From assembly GCF_030068475.1 (NCBI RefSeq), contig NZ_JAQOSP010000037.1, forward strand, positions 1 to 55,245: DNA of 55,245 bases, written 5' to 3'. Below are positions 1-8,783 of this stretch, in pieces. A program made the position numbers and the translations under genes. The stretch's first letter is position 1. Each line of letters starts with the position of its first letter. The DNA comes from Roseofilum acuticapitatum BLCC-M154 (GTDB lineage Bacteria; Cyanobacteriota; Cyanobacteriia; Cyanobacteriales; Desertifilaceae). The notes below the pieces were generated by a model, which saw only the letters and a program-made list of their open reading frames with translations, did no database searches and was not told the origin of the DNA.

Positions 1-147
1 TGAAAATTTGTTAAGAAGCGGGCAAGATGCCCGCACTCCTCGAATTCTTTGATCTGACTGGAGTGGGAGCATCTTGCTCCCTGGATTTTTAATTAGGGTA
101 TTTCCGCTTCGCGGACATGAATAAGCGAACTTGATATAACAGGAACG
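1..147. repeat. R1 composite hairpin repeat
   Basis: Two short hairpins sit side by side. One has a GCGGGC/GCCCGC stem with loop AAGAT (about 18-34); the other has a GGGAGC/GCTCCC stem with loop ATCTT (about 66-82). A tail with a TTCCGCTTCGCGGA stem and the phrase AACTTGATATAAC follows. The same unit recurs near 17.1-17.5 kb, 45.5 kb, 51.1-51.2 kb and 55.1 kb. Here it lies just downstream of the minus-strand GH3 gene and may act as its transcript end. No coding function is evident. Confidence 0.8.
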
Positions 148-148
148 T

Positions 149-1720
149 TCAAAACCCTAGGGTTTTCAGGGCGATCGCCTGAGCATCCGGCATTTGTCCG
201 TAACTAAACACATAAGGCACATCCTTCGGCAGTTGGGGACGTAGCATTTCCAGGATATAGGGACTGCCATAAATCACCAAGGCTTGCAAACGATCGGCTT
301 TGAGTAAGGCTTCAAACCAGGCGATCGCCGTTTCATTCAACGTGGAACTGCCCCGAAAGGGATGACCCCGAACGAACAATTGTAACAAAGTTGGCTCTTG
401 ACCTGGGCTGGCTGAACTGGGGGTATGACGGTCTACTAGCTTAAACTGATATCCCTGAGATTCGGGGATCGTAATTGCGGGCGCTGGTTTAGCCAATACG
501 GAACAATCCAAAGCATCATCGACTACAATTAAATTACAGCCCCCTAGAGGATTAAGGGGGAGATTACCGCCCGTTTCCTGGGCATCCCGAAGAATAGATT
601 GCACCACTTGGCGAGTTTCTGGGGTTGCCAAAGCCTGGGGAAATTGCGGAGAATTGGGTCTCGGTTTAACTTTTTGTTTCGCTTGAAAAATGCGTTCTAC
701 AGAAGCTTGAATGCTCTCTGGGGGGATGGTTCCCGCTCTGACGGCGGCACAAACGGCGGCGATCGCCCCTGGAGGATCTTGGGGCATCAAGAGGATATCT
801 GCACCCGCTTGCACCGCTAAAACGGCGGCTTCGTTGCTGCCATAATGTTTGGCGATCGCTCCCATCACCAGAGCATCGGTAACAATTAAGCCCATAAATC
901 CCAACTCTTGCCGCAATTTCTGGGTGAGGATTTTGGCCGATAATGTGGCTGGGTACTGCTCATCCCAAGCCGGAATCAGCAGATGGGCGCTCATAATGCT
1001 ATCGACTCCAGAGGCGATCGCCCCCTGAAACGGCGGTAGCTCAATTTCCCCTAACCTCGCTGCTGAATGGGGAAGCACCGGCAACTCCAGATGGGAATCT
1101 ACGGCTGTATCCCCATGGCCGGGAAAATGTTTGGCCGTGGTTAAAATCGGATAGGGTTTAGCCCCCTCAATATAAGCAGCCGTTAACTGACTCACCCGTT
1201 GCGGTGTCTCCCCAAATGCCCGCACATTAATCACGGGATTTTGAGCATTATTATTGACATCAACCACCGGTGCATAGAGCCAATTCAAACCGATCGCCAC
1301 CGCTTCTTTCGCCGTCATTTCCCCCATCTGTTGAGCATAATGGCGAGCCGCTTGGGGGGATTTTTCGGCGATCGCCCCCAAAGCCATGGGGGGCGGGAAA
1401 TGGGTAGCTCCACTAAAGCGTTGTCCTACCCCTTCCTCCACATCTGCCCCCACCAACAGGGGAAAGGTTGCCCAACTTTGCAAACTGTTAATGCGATCGT
1501 GGAGTTCTGCCGCACTCCCACCCACGAGGATGACTCCCCCCACCCCCCACTGGGCGATCCAACGTTTCAGCGTCTCATTCGGCGGTTCCCAGTCCGGATA
1601 ACGAATTTGATAATCGAACAAATAACCACTCGCTCGAATCACCACCATTTGGGCAACCTGTTGTTCTAAGGACAGAGAAGCTGGATCGGGCAGAGGAGAA
1701 GCAGGGGTTGGATCTGACAT
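149..1720 (-). CDS. Glycoside hydrolase family 3, NagZ-like beta-N-acetylhexosaminidase
   Basis: This 523-residue protein has a GH3 N-terminal TIM barrel. The motif KHFPGHGDT lies at about residues 197-205; in NagZ enzymes this loop carries the catalytic histidine. The segment VTDALVMGAI at about 277-286 holds the likely nucleophile Asp282. By family it should cleave N-acetylglucosaminyl or related beta-glycosides during peptidoglycan recycling in the cytoplasm; no signal peptide is visible. About 160 further residues follow the barrel and contain no motif I recognise. It starts 17 bp after rbfA on the same strand, so the two are probably cotranscribed. The exact substrate (GlcNAc or another beta-glycoside) is inferred, because GH3 enzymes vary. 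Confidence 0.85.
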   Translation of the reverse strand: MSDPTPASPLPDPASLSLEQQVAQMVVIRASGYLFDYQIRYPDWEPPNETLKRWIAQWGVGGVILVGGSAAELHDRINSLQSWATFPLLVGADVEEGVGQRFSGATHFPPPMALGAIAEKSPQAARHYAQQMGEMTAKEAVAIGLNWLYAPVVDVNNNAQNPVINVRAFGETPQRVSQLTAAYIEGAKPYPILTTAKHFPGHGDTAVDSHLELPVLPHSAARLGEIELPPFQGAIASGVDSIMSAHLLIPAWDEQYPATLSAKILTQKLRQELGFMGLIVTDALVMGAIAKHYGSNEAAVLAVQAGADILLMPQDPPGAIAAVCAAVRAGTIPPESIQASVERIFQAKQKVKPRPNSPQFPQALATPETRQVVQSILRDAQETGGNLPLNPLGGCNLIVVDDALDCSVLAKPAPAITIPESQGYQFKLVDRHTPSSASPGQEPTLLQLFVRGHPFRGSSTLNETAIAWFEALLKADRLQALVIYGSPYILEMLRPQLPKDVPYVFSYGQMPDAQAIALKTLGF

Positions 1721-1737
1721 AGCTCTACACCACAGTG

Positions 1738-2139
1738 TTACTCATTGTCTTCAGCGACCCTATTTTCCGAGTCTTCCTGGGGGGGATGCTCGTGGGAAAT
1801 CTGGTTAATCAGATGCAACAGGCGATCGCCTCTTTCCAAAGATTTATCTTCCAAAAACACCACCTCTGGAGTCCGCCGTAACTGCATCCGATGGCCCAGT
1901 TCATATCGAACAAAGGAAGTTGCAGACTGTAAGCCTTCCATGGTTTCCGCTTTGGCTTCTTCCGTCCCGTAAATACTGACGAAAATTTTCGCATGTTGCA
2001 GATCTCCAGAGACATCCACATCCGTAACACTGACCATACCCGCCCCTACTCGGTCATCTTTAATGTCATGAAGCAACATTTGGCCGACTTCGCGTTTAAT
2101 TTGGGAGGACACGCGAGACACACGACGACTGTTAGCCAT
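1738..2139 (-). CDS. rbfA: Ribosome-binding factor A
   Basis: The 133-residue product matches RbfA in length and motifs: an N-terminal [14 protein letters not shown] helix, then the KH-like core with [20 protein letters not shown] at about residues 37-56 and the LRRTPEVVF strand near 89-97. RbfA binds the 30S subunit and helps mature the 5' end of 16S rRNA, particularly in the cold. The C-terminal tail is acidic and glutamate-rich. The start is an ATG preceded by AGGAAGT at a good distance. It lies between a DUF751 gene and the GH3 gene on the same strand, with 17-50 bp gaps, which suggests one operon. Confidence 0.95.
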   Translation of the reverse strand: MANSRRVSRVSSQIKREVGQMLLHDIKDDRVGAGMVSVTDVDVSGDLQHAKIFVSIYGTEEAKAETMEGLQSATSFVRYELGHRMQLRRTPEVVFLEDKSLERGDRLLHLINQISHEHPPQEDSENRVAEDNE

Positions 2140-2186
2140 AAGACTTCCTCCACACTTTAGGGTAATTAGGGGTTATCTTCTCTAGT

Positions 2187-2390
2187 TCACACCGGAGATA
2201 ATCCTAGCATAGCCCGTAATGTCAGGGTTAGGAAAACAAAGCCAGAAACTAACAGTCCCAAAGTGGCGATCGCCGTTACCGGATTCTTAAACAGGGGTTG
2301 AATGGCTTTGAACAGAAAGAAGAAAATGCCAAGGGTAAAGGTAATCAAATACCGAGGATACCGTGATACGTTCTGAAAGAAATCTCCCAT
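2187..2390 (-). CDS. DUF751 (Ycf33-related) small membrane protein
   Basis: This 67-residue protein opens with MGDFFQNVSRYPRYL, the characteristic DUF751 start. Two hydrophobic segments follow, at about residues 16-27 and 38-58. The frame stays open upstream to a GTG at 2453, but the ATG at 2390 matches the family's N-terminus, so I chose it. The family is restricted to cyanobacteria and plastids (Ycf33) and has no established function. It is 48 bp upstream of rbfA on the same strand, and the two are probably cotranscribed. Confidence 0.85.
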   Translation of the reverse strand: MGDFFQNVSRYPRYLITFTLGIFFFLFKAIQPLFKNPVTAIATLGLLVSGFVFLTLTLRAMLGLSPV

Positions 2391-2469
2391 GGGATTAGTT
2401 AAATTGCCAAAATTGAACAGGTCTCTGGCTATTCTACCGTTGACAGGGAACACTCACCATCCCTTCTTC

Positions 2470-3384
2470 CTAGGAAACCGAAACCGCACCTCGATCGAAC
2501 ACTTGACCATCGGTTCCGATACCCTGGATAACCAGGCGATCGTCATACACAGTATGGGCCGCAAAACTCAGACGAGAAGCAGAATAGGCCGTCCATTCTG
2601 AATGTCCCACATCCCGCAAGCCTGCCCCTGCTCCACAAATCAGGTAAGTTGTACCATTAATCGCATAGGTGCGTTCATAGACATGATCGTGGCCATTGAT
2701 ATACAATTGCACCCCATATTTTTGAAACAAAGGCGTGAGGGTGGTAATCAACTTCCTATTTAAGCCATAGTGGGCAGAAGAATAGATTTGGTGATGGCCA
2801 AACACGATTTTCCAGAGGGCATCTGATTGTTTTAAGCCTTCCTCTAACCAAGCCAGTTGATTCACCCAATCTGCATTACCATTCGTATCTAAAGCCCAGA
2901 ATTGCACCTTACCCCGACGGAAGCTATAGTAACGCTTTCCTCCCATATTGAAGAGAGGATATTGGGTTTGAGGCACACCATTATCCGTGCGAATATCATG
3001 GTTTCCCAAACAGGCATAAAAGGGAATTCCTTGTTGCAAGAGAGGGCTATAGGGGTCTTCAAAAACTGCTTTGATTTTCTCAATTTCGCCATTATTGTAA
3101 ATATTATCACCAGCTAAAACCACTAATTCGCAGGGAAAATTCTGGCCATACTCAGTCATCGCTGAGGCCACTGCATATTGACCCCGGGCCCCGGTTCCCG
3201 TATCGGCAACAGAGAAAAATCGCAACAGGGGAGTTTGATCCGGAGTATTAGGGGGTAAGTTATTTTGGGCGATCGCTATTTCTAAGGGAGGTTGAGAGCG
3301 ATTCAATACAATTTTTTTCCCGATTACCCATCCTAGGGCAATTCCAGCTCCCCAACGCAGCAGTTCACGACGTTTAATATTCAT
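2470..3384 (-). CDS. Metallophosphoesterase (calcineurin-like, purple-acid-phosphatase type), Tat-exported
   Basis: The 304-residue protein has a metallophosphatase fold. Visible motifs are FSVADTGTG (first Asp), AGDNIYNNG (GDN), CLGNHDIR (GNHD), VFGHHQIYS and INGHDHVYERT (GHxH). Together these supply the dinuclear metal ligands of the calcineurin-like family. The N-terminus has RRELLRWGAGIALGWVIG, a twin-arginine signal followed by a hydrophobic stretch, so export in folded form by Tat is likely. Proteins of this type hydrolyse phosphomonoesters outside the cytoplasm. It is divergent from leuB, and the 140 bp between them must hold both promoters. The substrate is unknown. Confidence 0.85.
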   Translation of the reverse strand: MNIKRRELLRWGAGIALGWVIGKKIVLNRSQPPLEIAIAQNNLPPNTPDQTPLLRFFSVADTGTGARGQYAVASAMTEYGQNFPCELVVLAGDNIYNNGEIEKIKAVFEDPYSPLLQQGIPFYACLGNHDIRTDNGVPQTQYPLFNMGGKRYYSFRRGKVQFWALDTNGNADWVNQLAWLEEGLKQSDALWKIVFGHHQIYSSAHYGLNRKLITTLTPLFQKYGVQLYINGHDHVYERTYAINGTTYLICGAGAGLRDVGHSEWTAYSASRLSFAAHTVYDDRLVIQGIGTDGQVFDRGAVSVS

Positions 3385-3524
3385 TAGGGTTTGGGTTAAT
3401 TCACGATTGGTGATATTTAGACAGTATAACTTGACTTTCTTTTGTGCTTACGGCTAATTAGAGTCGAGATTAGCGCTATATTTAAACCTTGCAAACCTTC
3501 TGCAACAAATAAACCCATAAGGTT

Positions 3525-4607
3525 ATGACTGAGCATTATCGGATTACACTCCTTCCAGGAGATGGCATTGGGCCGGAAATTATGGCGGTGATGGTGGATG
3601 TCTTAAAGACGATCGCCCCCAAGTTTGATTTAGAGTTTAGCTTTCAAGAAGCCCTGATCGGTGGAGCGGCGATCGATGCTACCGGTAGCCCCCTCCCGGA
3701 AGAAACCCTCAATACCTGTCGTCAAAGTGATGCGGTTTTGCTGGCAGCCATTGGGGGCTATAAATGGGATAATTTGCCTCGTCAGCAACGACCGGAAACA
3801 GGTTTATTGGGGTTGCGATCGGGGTTAGGATTATTTGCCAATTTGCGACCGGCAACCATTTTACCCCAACTGATTGATGCTTCTACCCTGAAACGGGAAG
3901 TGGTGGAAGGCGTTGATATTATGGTGGTGCGAGAATTGACCGGTGGGGTCTATTTTGGCGAACCGAAAGGCATTTTTGAGACCGAAACTGGGCAAAAACG
4001 GGGCGTGAATACCATGGCCTATACGGAAGGGGAAATCGATCGCATCGCCAAAGTTGCGTTTGAAATTGCCCAAAAGCGCAACAGTCAACTCTGTTCGGTG
4101 GATAAGGCCAATGTACTGGAAGTATCGCAACTTTGGCGCGATCGCGTCACCGCCATGGCCGATGATTATCCTGATGTGCAACTGTCCCATCTCTATGTGG
4201 ATAATGCCGCCATGCAACTGGTGAGAGCGCCCAAACAATTTGATACCATCGTCACCGGTAACTTGTTTGGGGATATTCTCTCCGATGCTGCCGCCATGTT
4301 AACCGGCAGTATTGGCATGTTACCCTCAGCCAGTTTAGGCGCATCGGGCCCTGGAGTCTTTGAACCCGTCCATGGATCAGCCCCCGATATTGCCGGACAA
4401 GATAAGGCTAACCCCCTGGCTCAGGTTCTCAGTGGAGCGATGATGTTGCGCTATGCATTGAATCAGCCCCAAGCAGCGCAGGCGATCGAAGATGCAGTAC
4501 AAACCGTTTTGAATCAAGGTTATCGCACAGGCGATATTATGTCTGAAGGACAGAAGTTAGTGGGATGTCGGGAAATGGGAGAAGCGCTACTAAAGGCTCT
4601 ATCATGA
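3525..4607 (+). CDS. leuB: 3-isopropylmalate dehydrogenase
   Basis: This 360-residue enzyme catalyses the NAD-dependent oxidation and decarboxylation of 3-isopropylmalate in leucine synthesis. Family motifs are clear: [11 protein letters not shown] at the N-terminus, [14 protein letters not shown], the [13 protein letters not shown] loop, the DKANVLEVS segment with the catalytic lysine, and [27 protein letters not shown] with the metal-binding Asp. [15 protein letters not shown] closes the nucleotide site. Length is normal for the family. It seems to be a single-gene unit: the upstream gene is divergent, and a degenerate hairpin repeat follows. The start ATG at 3525 has only a weak ribosome-binding site (AAGG). 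Confidence 0.96.
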   Translation: MTEHYRITLLPGDGIGPEIMAVMVDVLKTIAPKFDLEFSFQEALIGGAAIDATGSPLPEETLNTCRQSDAVLLAAIGGYKWDNLPRQQRPETGLLGLRSGLGLFANLRPATILPQLIDASTLKREVVEGVDIMVVRELTGGVYFGEPKGIFETETGQKRGVNTMAYTEGEIDRIAKVAFEIAQKRNSQLCSVDKANVLEVSQLWRDRVTAMADDYPDVQLSHLYVDNAAMQLVRAPKQFDTIVTGNLFGDILSDAAAMLTGSIGMLPSASLGASGPGVFEPVHGSAPDIAGQDKANPLAQVLSGAMMLRYALNQPQAAQAIEDAVQTVLNQGYRTGDIMSEGQKLVGCREMGEALLKALS

Positions 4608-4630
4608 CAGGGGAGTAAGGGAACCTGGGC

Positions 4631-4700
4631 GCTCCCTGGAACAGCGAGCAAGAGGCTCGCACTCCCTAGTTCCCCCCATCCCCCCATCCAAACTTGATAT
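4631..4700. repeat. Degenerate R1 hairpin repeat
   Basis: A GCGAGC/GCTCGC hairpin with loop AAGAG lies at 4644-4660, followed by ACTCCCTAG, a CCCCCAT-rich run and AACTTGATATAATAATC. The stem and loop match the R1 family with base changes on both arms. It lies between leuB and the Uma2 pair. Confidence 0.6.
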
Positions 4701-4733
4701 AATAATCAACGACCCTTCCCAGTACCTGAAACC

Positions 4734-5504
4734 ATGATAGCCACCTCCTCAGCCTATAAAATTACTTGGGAAAAACTACCGGAGGACTTTATACTCCCCG
4801 ACGATCCCGTGGATAATATTCATCAACCCGCCCTAGCTGCTGCCCTCACTGAAAGCTTAGACCAAGCTGGAAAATTACCCGAAAAGGCCCTAACGCCCAC
4901 CAACTATGGCATCTGTGCCACCGTCAATGGCAAAATGGTCGTTAAAGCTCCCGATTGGGCTTATATCCCCCAGATCAGCGTTGAGCGTCCAGAAGTAATC
5001 CGCAGTTATACGCCAAACCTACAAGGAGATCTGCCGGTTATTGTCCTAGAATTTTTATCGGATACTGACGGGGGGGAATATTCGACAAAAGCTACCTATC
5101 CCCCAGGCAAGTATTTCTATTACGAACAAATCTTGTGCGTGCCAAATTACGGCATTTTTGACCCGAAAACGGGAGAATTAGAACTCTATCGTTTAGGCAA
5201 CCAGCAACGCTATACTCTGCAATCTCCGAATCCAGACGGACGATTTTGGATACCAGAAATGGGTTTATATCTGGGAGTGTGGCAAGGGAGTCGAGAAAAT
5301 CTAGAGAGCTATTGGCTACGCTGGTGGGATGAACAGGGTAATCTCTTGCTGTGGGGTAAAGAGAAAGTCGAGCAAGAGCGATCGCGAGCCGATGCTGAAC
5401 GGCAGCAAGCTGAAACTGAACGACAACGAGCCGAAACTGAACGACAACGAGCCGATCGCCTAGCCGCCCAATTGCGAGCCGCCGGTATTGAAATCAATGA
5501 ATAA
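4734..5504 (+). CDS. Uma2-family (DUF820) PD-(D/E)XK nuclease-like protein, copy 1
   Basis: The 256-residue protein belongs to the Uma2 family, abundant in cyanobacteria and predicted from its fold to be a PD-(D/E)XK endonuclease. Candidate active-site parts are PDWAYIPQ (Asp about residue 79), VIVLEFLSD (Glu about 104) and the KATYPPGKYFYY lysines. The C-terminal 50 residues form a charged coiled coil with heptad-like AETERQR repeats encoded by a 21-bp tandem repeat. Copy 2 starts 13 bp downstream and is nearly identical except for this tail. No specific partner or DNA target is known, and the family's true role is unproven. Confidence 0.85.
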   Translation: MIATSSAYKITWEKLPEDFILPDDPVDNIHQPALAAALTESLDQAGKLPEKALTPTNYGICATVNGKMVVKAPDWAYIPQISVERPEVIRSYTPNLQGDLPVIVLEFLSDTDGGEYSTKATYPPGKYFYYEQILCVPNYGIFDPKTGELELYRLGNQQRYTLQSPNPDGRFWIPEMGLYLGVWQGSRENLESYWLRWWDEQGNLLLWGKEKVEQERSRADAERQQAETERQRAETERQRADRLAAQLRAAGIEINE

Positions 5505-5517
5505 TGAACCATAAACC

Positions 5518-6225
5518 ATGATAGCCACCTCCTCAGCCTATAAAATTACTTGGGAAAAACTACCGGAGGACTTTATACTCCCCGACGATCCCGTGGATAA
5601 TATTCATCAACCCGCTCTAGCTGCTGCCCTCACTGAAAGCTTAGACCAAGCTGGAAAATTACCCGAAAAGGCCCTAACGCCTACTAACTATGGCATCTGT
5701 GCCACAGTCAATGGCAAAATGGTCGTTAAAGCTCCCGATTGGGCTTATATCCCCCAGATCAGCGTTGAGCGTCCAGAGGTCATCCGCAGTTATACGCCAA
5801 ACCTACAAGGAGATCTGCCGGTTATTGTCCTAGAATTTTTATCGGATACTGACGGGGGGGAATATTCGACAAAAGCCACCTATCCCCCAGGCAAGTATTT
5901 CTATTACGAACAAATCCTGCAAGTGCCAAATTACGGCATTTTTGACCCGAAAACGGGAGAATTAGAACTCTATCGTTTAGGCAACCAGCAACGCTACGAT
6001 CGCCAGTCTCCGAATCCAGACGGGCGATTTTGGATACCAGAAATGGGTTTATATCTGGGAGTGTGGCAAGGGTGTCGAGAAAACCTAGAGAGCTATTGGC
6101 TACGCTGGTGGGATGAAGAGGGTAATCTTTTGCTGTGGGGTAAAGAGAAAGTCGAGCAAGAGCGGCAACGAGCCGATCGCCTAGCCGCCCAATTGCGAGC
6201 TGCTGGCATTGAAATTAATGAATAA
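5518..6225 (+). CDS. Uma2-family (DUF820) PD-(D/E)XK nuclease-like protein, copy 2
   Basis: This 235-residue paralogue of the gene just upstream keeps the same candidate catalytic segments (PDWAYIPQ, VIVLEFLSD, KATYPPGKYFYY). Substitutions are few, for example ILQVPNY for ILCVPNY and RYDRQSP for RYTLQSP. Its coiled-coil tail is shorter by 21 residues, ending RQRADRLAAQLRAAGIEINE. The stop codon overlaps the start of the amidase gene by 8 bp, so copy 2 and the amidase may be translationally coupled. Function is inferred from the family only. Confidence 0.85.
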   Translation: MIATSSAYKITWEKLPEDFILPDDPVDNIHQPALAAALTESLDQAGKLPEKALTPTNYGICATVNGKMVVKAPDWAYIPQISVERPEVIRSYTPNLQGDLPVIVLEFLSDTDGGEYSTKATYPPGKYFYYEQILQVPNYGIFDPKTGELELYRLGNQQRYDRQSPNPDGRFWIPEMGLYLGVWQGCRENLESYWLRWWDEEGNLLLWGKEKVEQERQRADRLAAQLRAAGIEINE

Positions 6226-8008
6226 TATTGATAATCCTGTGAAATTTATTTTATCTTCTATTCTGGTTCTGAGTACGGTGGCGATCGCCGCTCCTGCTGT
6301 TGCCAATTCTGATATCTTTATTGCCTATCCTGGCGATCGCCATCAAACCACCGCCGATCGCATCTTCCTCATTGGCACAGCTCCCATTGGCGGCGAAGTT
6401 CGGGTCAATGGTGAGGTCATTTCCCGCTCCCCTGGAGGCCATTTTGCCCCCAGTTTCCCCCTGGACATGGGCGAGAATACCTTCACCCTGCGCCATGGGA
6501 ACCAGGAAAAGCAGATTACCATTATCCGCAACTCTGCCCTTCCACCTGCTCCCGTTGGTCTCAACTTTGCCGAGCGATCGCTCACTCCCCAAGTGAACAT
6601 CGCCAAACCCCCCGGAGAACAAGTTTGTTTTTCCGCCATTGCTCCTAACCAAGCCACCGTCACCGTTACCCTAGGGCAACAAACCCTACCCCTAACCCCC
6701 CTCTCCTCCCTAACCGAACTGCCCCCCAACTCTGCTGTCCTCACCGGAGAAAACCAACCCACCACCCTCGAAAGCACCACCTATAAAGGCTGTGCCACCC
6801 TTCCCCTCATCTCAGAGAGTCAAAACCTGGGCAAACCCCAATTTACCCTGACTCTGAACGGCCAAACCCTGAGCCAAAGCGCCCCAGGACAAATTTCTAT
6901 CCTTTCCCCTGTCGAATTTCAAATTGCCGAAGTCACCGCCGAAAATGGAGTCGCTCGTACCGGCCCCAGTACCAACTATTCCCGGTTAACCCCCCTTCCC
7001 AAAGGAACCCGCGCCCAAATTACCGCCGAAGAAGGGGAATGGCTCAGATTAGACTATGGAGCCTGGATCAAGCGCGAAGAAACACGGATCTTTTCCAGTG
7101 CCGCCCCTCCTGTTTCCCTGATTCGCAGTATTCGCGCTCGTCAAATTCCTGGATGGACGGAAATTGTCTTTCCCCTGCAAGTAGCGGTTCCCGTCAGCAT
7201 TCAGCAGCGCCAAAATAGTATCACCCTGAGTTTGTATAATACGACCGCCCAAACCGATACCATCTATCTCAATGATGACCCCCTGATTAAGCGCCTAGAT
7301 TGGGAACAAGTTTCACCGACCCGCATCGACTATACATTTGCCCTCAAAACCGAGCAACAGTGGGGCTACAAGCTCCGTTATGAGGGCACAACCTTAATTT
7401 TGTCGTTACGCCATCCTCCCCAGGCTTCTGGCTCATCCTCGCAACCCTTGCAAGGGATGAGAATTTTGCTCGATCCGGGCCATGGGAGCGAGAATGATTT
7501 GGGCGCAAGGGGGCCAAACGGCTATCCAGAAAAAGATGTGAATTTGGTAGTCTCTAAGCTGTTGCGGGACGAGCTACGGAAGCGGGGAGCCACGGTATTA
7601 ATGACCCGCGAAGGGGATGATGACCTCTGGCCCCATGACCGGGTAGAGATCATTGAAGCGCAAGAACCGGATCTCGCTCTGAGTATCCATTATAATGCCT
7701 TACCTGATGCCGGAGATGCGGAGAATACGGCGGGGGTGGGCATGTTTTGGTATCATCCCCAAGCTCATAGTTTGGCGGTATTTTTACATCAGTATTTGGT
7801 GGATGAGCTAAACCGGCCCTCCTATGGGGTATTTTGGAATAACTTAGCTCTGGCTCGTCCGGCGATCGCCCCTTCCGTTCTGTTAGAATTAGGCTTTATG
7901 ATTAATCCCCTAGAATTCGAGTGGATCGTCGATCCCCAATCTCAACAAGAACTCGCCAACACTCTCGCTGATGCCATTGTTGTTTGGGTGAGTGAAAGTC
8001 AACAGTGA
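6218..8008 (+). CDS. N-acetylmuramoyl-L-alanine amidase (Amidase_3) with SH3-like domain
   Basis: The 596-residue exported enzyme cleaves the amide between muramic acid and the peptide stem. A signal peptide (hydrophobic core, then APAVANS) occupies about residues 1-27. An SH3-like segment, RTGPSTNYSRL to GAWIKREE, spans about 245-290. The C-terminal zinc amidase begins near residue 415 with LLDPGHGSEN (zinc His), then YPEKDVN (zinc Glu), SIHYNA (second zinc His) and LLELGFM (catalytic Glu). The frame extends to a TTG at 6209, but the ATG at 6218 gives the better signal peptide. The start overlaps the preceding Uma2 stop. The residues ahead of the SH3 domain are probably wall-targeting beta domains; that is inference. 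Confidence 0.92.
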   Translation: MNNIDNPVKFILSSILVLSTVAIAAPAVANSDIFIAYPGDRHQTTADRIFLIGTAPIGGEVRVNGEVISRSPGGHFAPSFPLDMGENTFTLRHGNQEKQITIIRNSALPPAPVGLNFAERSLTPQVNIAKPPGEQVCFSAIAPNQATVTVTLGQQTLPLTPLSSLTELPPNSAVLTGENQPTTLESTTYKGCATLPLISESQNLGKPQFTLTLNGQTLSQSAPGQISILSPVEFQIAEVTAENGVARTGPSTNYSRLTPLPKGTRAQITAEEGEWLRLDYGAWIKREETRIFSSAAPPVSLIRSIRARQIPGWTEIVFPLQVAVPVSIQQRQNSITLSLYNTTAQTDTIYLNDDPLIKRLDWEQVSPTRIDYTFALKTEQQWGYKLRYEGTTLILSLRHPPQASGSSSQPLQGMRILLDPGHGSENDLGARGPNGYPEKDVNLVVSKLLRDELRKRGATVLMTREGDDDLWPHDRVEIIEAQEPDLALSIHYNALPDAGDAENTAGVGMFWYHPQAHSLAVFLHQYLVDELNRPSYGVFWNNLALARPAIAPSVLLELGFMINPLEFEWIVDPQSQQELANTLADAIVVWVSESQQ

Positions 8009-8019
8009 GATGACCGGGT

Positions 8020-8088
8020 GAGGGCAGGTTCAGGACATTGATGGGTTGGTATCCTAGATATGGGTAAAACCCGCCCCTACAAAACTTT
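8020..8088. repeat. R3 repeat (GTAGGGGCGGGTT type), partial copy
   Basis: GAGGGCAGGTTCAGGACATTG on the left and GGTAAAACCCGCCCCTACAA on the right frame a short imperfect inverted repeat. It is the same family as the tandem repeat at 8784-9091 and the single copy near 39.2 kb. It separates the amidase from the toxin-antitoxin pair. Confidence 0.7.
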
Positions 8089-8153
8089 TTATTTTTAATT
8101 GAGCAGTTGGATGGGTATACTTTTCCTAACATTTGCAGTTTTGAGAAGAGGCA

Positions 8154-8405
8154 ATGGTTACTCAGGTTAAAGGGATTTATCACCAGGGATGGATAGAACT
8201 GATTGAACTGCCTGATGATTGGGTGGAAGGGAGTTCAGTTGTCGTGACGTTTGTAGGCTCCAATGACATTAACCTAGAGGCTCAGGGAATCACTCAGGAG
8301 GAAGCGGGACGTTTACGAGGAAGTCTAGCCTCATTTGCAGAAGATTGGGAGAGTCCAGAAATGAGTGTTTATGACAACTATGACGCAGCCAAAACCAACG
8401 GTTAG
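8154..8405 (+). CDS. Putative antitoxin of a MazF-type pair
   Basis: This 83-residue protein begins MVTQVKGIYHQGWIELIELP, a beta-rich N-terminus like small antitoxins with a swapped-hairpin DNA-binding fold. It has an acidic C-terminal tail (EEAGRLRGSLASFAEDWESP) of the kind that wraps the toxin. It overlaps the downstream MazF-like gene by 35 bp, the usual toxin-antitoxin arrangement. A strong purine-rich site (GAGAAGAGG) lies 4-12 bases before the ATG. I recognise the context rather than the exact family, so the name rests mainly on position and size. Confidence 0.7.
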   Translation: MVTQVKGIYHQGWIELIELPDDWVEGSSVVVTFVGSNDINLEAQGITQEEAGRLRGSLASFAEDWESPEMSVYDNYDAAKTNG

Positions 8406-8739
8406 TCGGGGTGATATGGCCTTAGTGCTTTTCCCAAATTCTAATCTGACTTCTGCTAAAACTAGACCGGCTTTAATCGTGCAAGCGGATCATTTACAAA
8501 CGGGGTTATCACAGATTATTGTGGCTATGGTGACTAGCCAAATGTTTCGAGCGGGTCATCCGAGTCGGGTGACTGTTTTACTCAATTCTCCTGTAGGAGG
8601 GCAGTCGGGTTTACTGACTGATTCGGTGATTATGACGGATAATTTAGCAACCATATCTCTGGCTGCGGTTTATCGCATTATTGGTGCGATTCCGACATCA
8701 GAAATTGATATAGCATTGAGGCATACACTGGGATTGTAA
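8371..8739 (+). CDS. MazF/PemK-like endoribonuclease toxin
   Basis: The product, about 122 residues, has the PemK/MazF layout: SRGDMALVLFP near the N-terminus, KTRPALIVQAD (strand with the conserved Arg-Pro), then IIVAMVTSQ and the SGLLTDSVIMTDNLATI segment. MazF toxins are ribosome-independent mRNA interferases, inactivated by the partner antitoxin. ATGs at 8371 and 8380 are both possible starts; both lie inside the antitoxin gene, which allows translational coupling. I chose the first. Tandem R3 repeats follow, so the pair is probably a small mobile or islet-borne module. Confidence 0.85.
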   Translation: MTTMTQPKPTVSRGDMALVLFPNSNLTSAKTRPALIVQADHLQTGLSQIIVAMVTSQMFRAGHPSRVTVLLNSPVGGQSGLLTDSVIMTDNLATISLAAVYRIIGAIPTSEIDIALRHTLGL

Positions 8740-8783
8740 AGAGAGAAAACCGATGGACATAACATCAAAAGAATGATTCCCAA

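Larger units (their letters stand above)
4734..6225 (+). repeat. Tandem gene duplication, unit about 784 bp
   Basis: The segment from 4734 is repeated from 5518 with only scattered substitutions, including the same ATAGCCACCTCCTCAGCC beginning. The copies differ mainly at their 3' ends: copy 1 carries extra 21-bp coiled-coil repeats that copy 2 lacks. The high identity points to a recent duplication or to gene conversion. Confidence 0.9.

Noticed and set aside
2391-2453. GTG-initiated extension of the DUF751 protein
   Set aside because: Family members begin at the MxDFxxNVSRYPRY motif; the extra residues do not match.
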